The notes under the pieces were generated by a model that was not told the DNA's origin, did not search any database, and was given only the letters and a program-made list of their open reading frames with translations. A program made the translations under genes and the position numbers. From CAYWWY01 sp964462525 (lineage in GTDB: Bacteria > Thermotogota > Thermotogae > MWEM01), in the NCBI GenBank assembly GCA_964462525.1, contig CAYWWY010000002.1:62001-126000 (forward strand): a stretch of DNA of 64,000 nucleotides, read 5' to 3'. Positions 45,167 to 52,754 of this stretch are shown here, piece after piece (position 1 is the stretch's first letter; each line of letters starts with the position of its first letter).

Positions 45167-47076
45167 CGGAAGACAAGAATTGTTGCTTCTAAAGGACCCA
45201 ATCGAATATGCAGGTACCCATCTTCATCCTGGAGCATTTCATTGGTCCAAACATAATCCTTGATCATTCTCTTTTTCCGCGTTTCCATAAAACCGGCGGT
45301 GCGCACATCAATCGTTATCCACTGAGAATCAAAAAAATCTGTGTTCCCGAGAATTGCCAAACCGATTCTTTTGGAAAAATGACGGTATATATGGCAAATA
45401 ACTCGATCGGAAAGGGTATTCACTCCTTCCATTCGGTTTTCTTTCTTGAGCAAAGAAGCATATTCGTTCCTCAAACCTCCAATTTGCCGGCGCAGCTTGA
45501 AGAAGGTTTCTTGAGGATTGTCCCAAGGGATCAAATGCTTCTGAATCAGATTTGAGGAATAATCAAAAGGATAGGATTGATCTTTGCGATCTGCTTGATC
45601 ATATGATGCGTGGGACCGAATCCTTTCAATAAATCCCCCGAGCTCAACCCCTGCATGAATTGATGGAATGGTATTGGGTAAAAAATGACTCAATACTGAG
45701 GTAAACAGAATAAACCGGTGTTCCCATTCTTTCGGAAGTTCGTCCAATACTTGATTGTGTAAACAACTGATGACCAAAGGAACGGAAAGCTGCGGCAATA
45801 ATTTCTGGGCGAATTGATAACAAGCGCCTTTTTCTAAGTGCCTTTCCAAATCGATATTCATTCCTTGGAACGCGTCAAACCCGGCATCATGAACAGAGGA
45901 ATGGAGCGAAAGCTCTCTTTCGTCGCTGATACAGACACAAGAAGGGTCGTTTTCCCTACAAGATTCGATGATCCGATCTTGGAGCGTCTTCGGAACCATA
46001 TCCAATCCATGTAAACTGATTCCGTCAATCCCATACTGCTTACAGATCCAAGAAACCCAATCAGCAATCTCATTCCACAAGTCTTGATGCGGCATTTCTT
46101 CCTCATCAGCAAACCGGTTACCGGAATCATAAAACTTCAATGGCGTCAACGCCAGCTGTTCTTTTGCGCGATTATGAGTTTCTGAAGAAACCAGAGGAAC
46201 AGTGGTTAAACCAAAAGATGCCTCCACTGCATCCAAAAAAGCGAGATTGTCATTGGCCTTTGGTAAAAGCGCTTCCCAGCGATCTGGGTCGAGTCGATCG
46301 GGGGGAGGAGAAAAGCAATCCCTCCCTCCTGCTCCCGAAAGAATATCTTCAAGACGATCGCAAGGAATCCAATGAAACCAATCGGGATGAGTTGAAATGG
46401 CGTTGTGGTATCGAGAAACTACCCCTGGTGCAAAGTCAAGGATCATACGAAAGCCCATCCTGTGCGCCGCTTCCACAAGACCCGAGAATTCTTGGTGGAG
46501 GGTAAATCCTTCTAGAAGTGGATCGTGATAGGCAGGTTCCAAATGCTTGAAATCGAGAATTCCAAAAGGATGCGCCTGCGATTGCGCCCCCAAATGATCT
46601 CGATTGTGATGCAAAACAGGAAAAAGATGAAGTGTGTTGATTCCAAGGCGTTTGAGATGGGGAAGAATAAGAATGGTTTTCAAAAAAGTCCCTTTTTCCT
46701 GAAACCCCATATTGTTCTGGTTCTGGACCTTCCAAAACCCTTTGTGATTGTATGTGGTCGTTCCTTCAATCGATAAGCGGTATATAGATGCAGAATGAAT
46801 CCATTCTCTCGGCCGATTCCCTACTGCCTGCCCATTTCCTTCGATATGGGAAAGGGATAATCCATTGGAATACTCGTAATGAGAAGCAGATTGACAAATA
46901 ATCCCCTGAATCAGATTATGATACAAGGCATATGGGTTAACAAACACGTTTTTTTGATCTGCGGATGTTTTTACAGGAAACCCTTCCGGGAGCCAAAGAA
47001 TTGGGATCGAGTAGTTTTCTCTGCCTGTAGTCTGTTTTTCATCAAAAAAAAGGAGCATATCTTCGAGCAAATCCAT
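45163..47076 (-). CDS. GH13 alpha-amylase-like protein with altered catalytic residues
   Basis: A 637-residue protein with the GH13 barrel plan: N-terminal sheet domain, LGINTLHLFPVLHHNRDHLG, region I DFAPGVVSRYH, region II GIDGISLHGLD, region III CVCISDERELS, region IV VISCLHNQ, and a C-terminal beta domain. In active GH13 enzymes region II reads GxRxD with Asp as nucleophile; here His356 (codon 46009-46011) occupies that place and Ser replaces the Arg. Region IV has HN for HD. The general acid Glu may survive in ISDERE. The protein is therefore probably inactive or differently active. The annotated ATG is only one nt after AGGAGG; TTG 47070 has ideal 7-nt spacing and may be the true start. 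The thiS-like gene overlaps its stop. Confidence 0.82.
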   Translation of the reverse strand: MDLLEDMLLFFDEKQTTGRENYSIPILWLPEGFPVKTSADQKNVFVNPYALYHNLIQGIICQSASHYEYSNGLSLSHIEGNGQAVGNRPREWIHSASIYRLSIEGTTTYNHKGFWKVQNQNNMGFQEKGTFLKTILILPHLKRLGINTLHLFPVLHHNRDHLGAQSQAHPFGILDFKHLEPAYHDPLLEGFTLHQEFSGLVEAAHRMGFRMILDFAPGVVSRYHNAISTHPDWFHWIPCDRLEDILSGAGGRDCFSPPPDRLDPDRWEALLPKANDNLAFLDAVEASFGLTTVPLVSSETHNRAKEQLALTPLKFYDSGNRFADEEEMPHQDLWNEIADWVSWICKQYGIDGISLHGLDMVPKTLQDRIIESCRENDPSCVCISDERELSLHSSVHDAGFDAFQGMNIDLERHLEKGACYQFAQKLLPQLSVPLVISCLHNQVLDELPKEWEHRFILFTSVLSHFLPNTIPSIHAGVELGGFIERIRSHASYDQADRKDQSYPFDYSSNLIQKHLIPWDNPQETFFKLRRQIGGLRNEYASLLKKENRMEGVNTLSDRVICHIYRHFSKRIGLAILGNTDFFDSQWITIDVRTAGFMETRKKRMIKDYVWTNEMLQDEDGYLHIRLGPLEATILVFR

Positions 47077-47085
47077 TCCTCCTGA

Positions 47086-48267
47086 CTAGTCCTGATCCAC
47101 TTCCACCCAAAAGCACCGAAGATAAAGAGTTTCTGGCATCTGTAGCAACCACGGATGATCTGTGGACTGAATGGTTTGGCTAATGACCCGTACCTGTTTT
47201 CTCGTAGAGAACGCTGATTTTCTCAACACTTCTTCCATCTCATTCCACCCAAAATGATAAGAACAACTACATAATCCCATCAATCCAGGACAATCGATGC
47301 GTTCCATTGCTTTGGTCACTAAAGAAATCATCTTCCTTTTCCCTACAAATAACTCGTTTTTGCTTTTCACTAAAGCTGGAGGATCTATGAAGAGAACTTT
47401 GTACTTTCTTTTGTCTTGGTCCAACCAAGAAAATGCATCGGCGCACTCAAACAGCACCCTTGAATCCAGACGGTTCCTCTTTGCGTTTTCTTTGGCCAGA
47501 AGAATATCTTCAACTGATTTATCGACTCCGATGGATTGGATTCCCCATTTGGCCATATATAGCGCGAAAGAACCGGTATAACAGAATAAATCCAGTCCTG
47601 ATGAGTCTTTCAAATCCGCCCTGCGAAGGTACTCGTTGAAAAACTGTCTTCCGTCCTTTTGATCAAGAAAAAACCCCGTTTTTTGACCTTTCTGAAGATG
47701 GGCAGAGAAGGTCAACTCATGTTCTTTGAACAACTGATGATGCTCTGGAGCGCCCCAGAGAACTCCCACATGACGTTTCAACCCAATTTCAGGGGATGAC
47801 TCGAAATCGCTCCGCTCATAGATCCCACAAAGCGAATCTGCGAGGGCGGACCGGAAAGCATCGATAAGGGGCGATCGATATTCTTCCCACACCGGATGCC
47901 GGAGTTGAATGGTTAGCGTTCCCTGATAAAAATCCGCAATAACTCCGGGTAGAAGGTCTCCCTCACCATGGATCAATCGGAACCAAGAAAAATGCCCTCT
48001 TACTTTCCTTACTGAAAGCGCTTTTTGAATTCTTCTGAGAAAGAAAGCAAAATCGATCGGTTCATCAACATGGGTAAGCAAACGGAAGGTTTTCGAAGCG
48101 CCTTGAACAAAGAGACCTTTACCCACAAACTCTTGATTATGAGAAAACAAATTGGCAATCCCCATGGATGTATCGAGGACAACCCGTTCCACTTCATCAT
48201 GGAAAAGCCATAGATAGTAGTTTTGTACTTTTTCCGCTCTTCCTTTTTTCGCAAAAATCAGGTTCAT
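47086..48267 (-). CDS. RlmI-like SAM-dependent 23S rRNA methyltransferase
   Basis: A 393-residue PUA-methyltransferase of the RlmI (m5C1962) family. The N-terminal PUA-like domain is followed by KGQKTGFFLDQKDGR, LDLFCYTGSFALYMAK (SAM motif I), VLFIDPPALVKSK (motif IV) and CSCSYHFGW, with the catalytic Cys. It probably methylates a cytosine in 23S rRNA, although substrate choice in this family varies. It overlaps pnp by 4 bp. Confidence 0.9.
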   Translation of the reverse strand: MNLIFAKKGRAEKVQNYYLWLFHDEVERVVLDTSMGIANLFSHNQEFVGKGLFVQGASKTFRLLTHVDEPIDFAFFLRRIQKALSVRKVRGHFSWFRLIHGEGDLLPGVIADFYQGTLTIQLRHPVWEEYRSPLIDAFRSALADSLCGIYERSDFESSPEIGLKRHVGVLWGAPEHHQLFKEHELTFSAHLQKGQKTGFFLDQKDGRQFFNEYLRRADLKDSSGLDLFCYTGSFALYMAKWGIQSIGVDKSVEDILLAKENAKRNRLDSRVLFECADAFSWLDQDKRKYKVLFIDPPALVKSKNELFVGKRKMISLVTKAMERIDCPGLMGLCSCSYHFGWNEMEEVLRKSAFSTRKQVRVISQTIQSTDHPWLLQMPETLYLRCFWVEVDQD

Positions 48268-49088
48268 TCAAACAATTCTACAACCGTGTGGATTAGTTTG
48301 GAAAAGTGTTCTTTCACGCGATTGGCTGTTTCTAGTACTTCTTGATGCGTGAGCGGTTGCGGAAGAACCCCCGCAGCCATATTTGTAACGCAGGAAATGC
48401 CAAAAATCCGCAAACCACAATGCTTGGCCGCGATCATTTCGGGAACCGTAGACATACCGACTAGATCGGCGCCAAACCCTCGCATTGCCCGAATCTCTGC
48501 AGGAGATTCATAATTCGGTCCAAGACAGAACACATACACTCCTTGTTTTAGCTCCTTGCCCCGCGCTTTTTCTGATGCTTTTACCTTGCAAACCCACTCA
48601 GGGTCGAGCACACTGGACATATCGGGAAAGCGAGGGCCGATAGACTCATCATTTGGCCCTATAAGCGGATTCCGGCTTGAAAAATTGATAATATCATTGA
48701 TGGCTACCAGATCACCCGGTTGAAAACTCATGTTAATCCCACCTGCGGCATTCGTTAGGATTAATCCATCCACACCGATCGCCTTCATTACATAGATGGG
48801 AAAAACTACATCGTCCGCATGATATCCTTCATATAGATGGAATCTTCCTTGCATGGCAATCACTTGTCGCCCACCAAATTCCCCGATTACCAGTTTACCA
48901 GCATGGCCGATCGCGGTCGATCGAAGAAAATGTGGGATCGTCTCATATGGGACTTCGATCCGATTCCCAAAGGAATTTGCCAAAGACCCCAGACCCGACC
49001 CCAAAACCATTCCGATCGTTGGACTCCTTCCTTCCATTGCTCTTTCCAGAAATGCTTGCGCTTCGGCAATCTGAGCGGGCTTTTTCAC
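48264..49088 (-). CDS. punA: Purine-nucleoside phosphorylase
   Basis: A 274-residue type I (trimeric) PNP that splits inosine or guanosine with phosphate. Motifs include VLGSGLGSLA, STAIGHAGK, GRFHLYEGY, TNAAGGI, LGPNYESPAEIRAMRG, VGMSTVPE and the base-binding Asn in TNMAAG. GTG start with AAGGAGG. First gene of the 16-gene operon, directly behind an extended -10 promoter. With the downstream xanthine dehydrogenase it suggests purine catabolism. Confidence 0.96.
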   Translation of the reverse strand: MKKPAQIAEAQAFLERAMEGRSPTIGMVLGSGLGSLANSFGNRIEVPYETIPHFLRSTAIGHAGKLVIGEFGGRQVIAMQGRFHLYEGYHADDVVFPIYVMKAIGVDGLILTNAAGGINMSFQPGDLVAINDIINFSSRNPLIGPNDESIGPRFPDMSSVLDPEWVCKVKASEKARGKELKQGVYVFCLGPNYESPAEIRAMRGFGADLVGMSTVPEMIAAKHCGLRIFGISCVTNMAAGVLPQPLTHQEVLETANRVKEHFSKLIHTVVELFE

Positions 49089-49128
49089 AAAAACGCCTCC
49101 TTGTACATATGATTCAACTCCAAACAGA

Positions 49129-49137
49129 AGTATACCA
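49129..49137 (-). promoter_or_regulatory. Extended -10 promoter for the 16-gene pnp operon
   Basis: The minus strand reads TGGTATACT, identical to the disA element, about 40 bp before the pnp start. No clear -35 hexamer. Confidence 0.55.
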
Positions 49138-49152
49138 TAACCCTCTGCTTTT

Positions 49153-49161
49153 TGTTATAAT
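49153..49161 (+). promoter_or_regulatory. Extended -10 promoter for malQ
   Basis: TGTTATAAT (49153-49161) on the plus strand, 47 bp upstream of malQ, is identical to the element of the SLH protein gene. It diverges from the pnp promoter, separated by only a few base pairs. Confidence 0.6.
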
Positions 49162-49208
49162 AGGTCGGAGGCAAACCGAGACAGATCTTTGCCAATAAAG
49201 GAGCGACT

Positions 49209-50714
49209 ATGAGCCAGAATCAGCTTATTCAGAGGAGCAGCGGGGTTTTGCTTCACCCAACCTCGCTACCCAGTATGTATGGAATTGGTGACCTAGGACC
49301 TTGGGCCTACCGTTGGATCGATTTTCTCCGCCGATCTCGTCAGAGATGGTGGCAATTCCTCCCCCTTGGCCCAACAGGGTTCGCTGACTCTCCTTATCAA
49401 TGTTTTTCGGCTTTTGCGGGAAATCCTTATTTGATCAGTCCTGAAAAAATGATTGAAGAGGGGCTACTGACTCAGGAAGAGGCTGCTCCCCCATCCTTTT
49501 CATCGGAATATGTAGAATATGGGCGAGCAATTACCTTTAAAATGGGATTGCTATCCAAAGCATTCGAGCATTTTGAGTCAGGTTGGGCAAGATCGTTGCA
49601 ACCCTCTTTTGAAACGTTTTGCCATGCACAAGCGGAATGGTTGGAGGATTACGCTTTGTTTATGACCCTTAAGGAAGAGCATCATATGGAAAGTTGGTTG
49701 AGTTGGGAAGACAAACTGATCATGCGGTCATCGGATAGAATTCAACGAGAACGGGATCGTCTATCCAGAGGAATTCGGCACCAAAAGTTCGTTCAATTCT
49801 TGTTTTTCCATCAATGGGCTAGCCTTCGGGACTATGCCAATCAAAACGGAATTCGTTTCATTGGAGACATTCCCATTTTTATATCTAGTGATTCTTCAGA
49901 TATTTGGGGGTTTCCAGAAGGGTTTATCGTTGATGAAACCCGGAAACCAAAAGCAGTCGCCGGTGTGCCACCCGATTATTTTTCTGCAACCGGTCAATTG
50001 TGGGGCAACCCGCTCTATGAGTGGAAAACTCACCAAAAGCAGCATTACGTTTGGTGGAAAAAACGGTTGAACGCTATTTTGGATTTGGTCGACCTGGTCC
50101 GAATCGATCATTTTCGCGGCTTTGAAGCCTATTGGGAAATTCCTGCGGGCAATCCGACCGCTGAAATTGGGCGATGGGTCAAAGGCCCGGGATATGACCT
50201 ATTCGACCATTTACTGGATGATACGGATACGCTCCCCATAATCGCGGAAGACCTGGGTGTGATTACCCCGGAAGTTGACGCGCTACGCGAACATTACGGA
50301 TTTCCAGGAATGCGCGTATTGCAGTTTGCTTTTGGGGGAGGGGTTGAGTCTCGGTTCCTTCCCCATAACTATGAAGATTCCAATACAGTTGTCTATACGG
50401 GAACACACGACAACGATACCAGCCGAGGATTCTATGAAAAAGCCAGTGAATATGAAAAGGATTTTATGAGGAGGTACATGGCTTGCGGCGGTGAGGACAT
50501 CTCATGGGACATGATTCGATTGGCTTGGTCATCCATTGCGGATCTTGCTATTACACCCCTACAAGACATTCTTTCTTTGGACAGTAATTCTCGAATGAAC
50601 ATACCGGGGGTGGTAGGGGGTAATTGGGTGTGGCGTTTTTTGCCCGAGCAACTCAATGAGTTTATTACTGACCGTTTGGGGAATCTTACAGAGTTGTATG
50701 GTCGTTATGAATAG
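49209..50714 (+). CDS. malQ: 4-alpha-glucanotransferase (GH77)
   Basis: MalQ transfers alpha-1,4-glucan chains in maltodextrin or glycogen metabolism. The 501-residue protein opens with SSGVLLHPTSLPSMYGIGDLG. The catalytic residues are intact: nucleophile D300 (RIDHFRGFEAYW), acid/base E347 (IIAEDLG) and D401 (YTGTHDNDT). SPYQCFSAFAGNPYLI is also typical. ATG with AAAGGAG. It lies next to, but diverges from, the operon that holds the altered GH13 protein. Confidence 0.97.
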   Translation: MSQNQLIQRSSGVLLHPTSLPSMYGIGDLGPWAYRWIDFLRRSRQRWWQFLPLGPTGFADSPYQCFSAFAGNPYLISPEKMIEEGLLTQEEAAPPSFSSEYVEYGRAITFKMGLLSKAFEHFESGWARSLQPSFETFCHAQAEWLEDYALFMTLKEEHHMESWLSWEDKLIMRSSDRIQRERDRLSRGIRHQKFVQFLFFHQWASLRDYANQNGIRFIGDIPIFISSDSSDIWGFPEGFIVDETRKPKAVAGVPPDYFSATGQLWGNPLYEWKTHQKQHYVWWKKRLNAILDLVDLVRIDHFRGFEAYWEIPAGNPTAEIGRWVKGPGYDLFDHLLDDTDTLPIIAEDLGVITPEVDALREHYGFPGMRVLQFAFGGGVESRFLPHNYEDSNTVVYTGTHDNDTSRGFYEKASEYEKDFMRRYMACGGEDISWDMIRLAWSSIADLAITPLQDILSLDSNSRMNIPGVVGGNWVWRFLPEQLNEFITDRLGNLTELYGRYE

Positions 50715-50735
50715 CCAAAAAAGGAGGTTGGAAAC

Positions 50736-51299
50736 ATGGAAACTCTCAACATCAGAAAGCAATTTGCCAATTTCCCGATGCCAACAGTTGTTGTTGGCAC
50801 GGAAGAGATGGGTCAGATCAATTGGATGACAGTGGCTTGGTGTATGCAACTGGAGTACAACCCACCCATGATCGGTATTGTGTTGTCAAAAAACCATCAT
50901 ACATCGAAAGCCATCAGGAACACCGGGTGGTTCAGCGTCAATCTACCCACGATCAGACAGATGGAATCCACGGATTATGTAGGCATGGTCTCCGGGAAAG
51001 AAAAAGACAAATCAAAGGTGTTCCCTTCATTTTATGGGGACAAAAAAAAGGTTCCCATGATTGAGGGGTGTGGGATCGCTTTTGAGTGCGCTCTTTCAGA
51101 AACCATAGAAATTAATGGGGACCCTTTGTTCATCGGAAGAGTTGAGGGTATGTATTCCGACCCAGAGTATTTGACCGATGGAAAACCAGATTTTGCGAAG
51201 ATTCATCCTTTTGTCTTCTGTATGGCAGACGGTAGTTATTGGTCGCTGGAAAAACGCGTTGCCAAAGCCTGGAAGGTAGGGGAGTCTTTACGGACTTGA
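50736..51299 (+). CDS. Flavin reductase-like FMN-binding protein
   Basis: A 187-residue split-barrel flavoprotein of the flavin reductase-like family, with PMPTVVVGTEEMGQINWMTVAWC, PPMIGIVLSKNHHTSKAI and GWFSVNLP. Such proteins bind FMN and act as flavin reductases or flavoredoxin-like electron carriers. It lies 21 bp after malQ with AAAAGGAGG. Partner unknown. Confidence 0.88.
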   Translation: METLNIRKQFANFPMPTVVVGTEEMGQINWMTVAWCMQLEYNPPMIGIVLSKNHHTSKAIRNTGWFSVNLPTIRQMESTDYVGMVSGKEKDKSKVFPSFYGDKKKVPMIEGCGIAFECALSETIEINGDPLFIGRVEGMYSDPEYLTDGKPDFAKIHPFVFCMADGSYWSLEKRVAKAWKVGESLRT

Positions 51300-51371
51300 G
51301 CAAATTCCCCCAAAAGCTGTGAAAGAGAAAGTCAAATCAGAAAACTGATCTTTGCCAAAAGGAGGAAGCCC

Positions 51372-52670
51372 ATGCGGAAAAAAACCGTTGTTCTTTGCTA
51401 TCTTGTGCTTCTGTTTACAACTACAATGATCTTTTCTCAGCAGTTTCACACAATTTTTGACCATACATTCGGTGGAGAAGGAAGCGACTCCATCCGCTGT
51501 ATTCAACCGACTCGGGATGGAGGATGGATTGCCACAGGGATCACAACGTCGCGCTCACGTGATCTTACAGGAAATTTTGGTGGAGAAGATATTTGGGTTA
51601 TCAAATTGGATCCTCAAGGGAAAATCGAATGGCAACGGAACTATGGAGGAAGAAGGCATGATCGGGGATATTGGATCGAACAAACATCCGATGGCGGGTA
51701 TATTTTGGCTGCTGCCACCTCTTCCAATGAATACGATATCTCTGGAAATCATGGAACTTGGGACATTTGGATCGCCAAATTAGACCCTAGCGGAGAAATC
51801 CAATGGAGCCGTTGTTATGGAGGGTCCCAAGGAGACTCGCCGCGGAAAATCATGGAAGACAAGGCCGGAGGGTATATCTTTACCGGATATACCTTTTCCA
51901 ACAATCATGATGTTAGCAACCATAAAGGCGGTAAGGACTTCTGGGTCGTTCGTTTGGATCGCCAAGGAAACATCCTGTGGGAAAGAACCTTGGGCGGTTC
52001 CCGGTATGATCAACCATATGATATTGTTCAACTGCGCGATCAAACATATGCGGTCGTTGGTTATACATTTTCTAACAATGGAGACGTATCGGATCACTAT
52101 GGAAATGGAGATTATTGGGTTGTAAAACTGGATCGACAAGGGAATATTCAATGGGAGCAAAACTATGGGGGAAGGGGTTGGGACGAACCTCGCTCCATGG
52201 TAGCCACAATGGATGGAGGATTTGTCATTGCAGGTGGGTCGAGTTCTCCCGATGGAGATGTATCCAATCCCAAAGGCAATCAAGATTTATGGATTATAAA
52301 AATTGACCGGAACGGCGGTCTTCTTTGGGAGCGGTCTTATGGGGGATCCCGATTTGATAAGGCCTACTCCATTACCGAAACAAGAGATGGAGGGTTTGTT
52401 GTGGTGGGAATTACCGAATCCAACGACGGGGATGTACGAACCCATCATGGGGGAAGAGATATTTGGGTGCTCCGACTCTCTCGCACCGGAACACTCCTCC
52501 GTCAGCATACCATCGGAACCGCTGCTGATGAAGGAGCCGAAATGGTTGTTATGAATGCGGACGGAACCTTTACGCTCGCCGGAGGAGAGTATTCTGTCCC
52601 CGGAGGAGAAGTCGCTGGAGAAGATGGACGAAGATACAAAGACTTTCGGATCATCCATTTTCGCTTCTAA
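51372..52670 (+). CDS. Secreted seven-repeat beta-propeller protein
   Basis: A 432-residue exported protein: signal peptide (KTVVLCYLVLLFTTTMIF) and seven repeats of about 58 residues. Each repeat has roughly YGGSxxDxxxxI, then TxDGGYIxxGxTxSNDGDVS, then HGGxDxWVVKLDxxGxxxW. The last repeat is degenerate (IGTAADEGAEMVV). Seven repeats suggest a closed propeller, probably in the periplasm or at the cell surface. The family resembles uncharacterised secreted propellers common in Bacteroidota and other bacteria. No catalytic motif; role unknown. ATG with AAAGGAGG. Confidence 0.8.
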   Translation: MRKKTVVLCYLVLLFTTTMIFSQQFHTIFDHTFGGEGSDSIRCIQPTRDGGWIATGITTSRSRDLTGNFGGEDIWVIKLDPQGKIEWQRNYGGRRHDRGYWIEQTSDGGYILAAATSSNEYDISGNHGTWDIWIAKLDPSGEIQWSRCYGGSQGDSPRKIMEDKAGGYIFTGYTFSNNHDVSNHKGGKDFWVVRLDRQGNILWERTLGGSRYDQPYDIVQLRDQTYAVVGYTFSNNGDVSDHYGNGDYWVVKLDRQGNIQWEQNYGGRGWDEPRSMVATMDGGFVIAGGSSSPDGDVSNPKGNQDLWIIKIDRNGGLLWERSYGGSRFDKAYSITETRDGGFVVVGITESNDGDVRTHHGGRDIWVLRLSRTGTLLRQHTIGTAADEGAEMVVMNADGTFTLAGGEYSVPGGEVAGEDGRRYKDFRIIHFRF

Positions 52671-52686
52671 ACACAATATGTTGTGT
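52671..52686. promoter_or_regulatory. NrdR box 1
   Basis: ACACAATATGTTGTGT fits the NrdR consensus (acaCwAtATaTwGtgt) and is nearly a perfect palindrome. It lies upstream of the -35 hexamer. NrdR is the zinc-ATP-cone repressor of ribonucleotide reductase genes. Confidence 0.85.
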
Positions 52687-52692
52687 TGCCTA

Positions 52693-52721
52693 TTGACATT
52701 ATCCACAATATGTAGTAAAAT
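52693..52721 (+). promoter_or_regulatory. nrdD-nrdG promoter with overlapping NrdR box 2
   Basis: TTGACA (52693-52698) and TAAAAT (52716-52721) are separated by 17 nt, the best sigma-70-type promoter in the window. NrdR box 2, CCACAATATGTAGTAA (52703-52718), covers the spacer and the first half of the -10. The starts of the boxes are 32 bp apart, about three helical turns, as is usual for paired NrdR boxes. Bound NrdR should block RNA polymerase. Confidence 0.85.
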
Positions 52722-52754
52722 ATAGGTATCTTATCCGTTCTGGGGGGATCAAAA

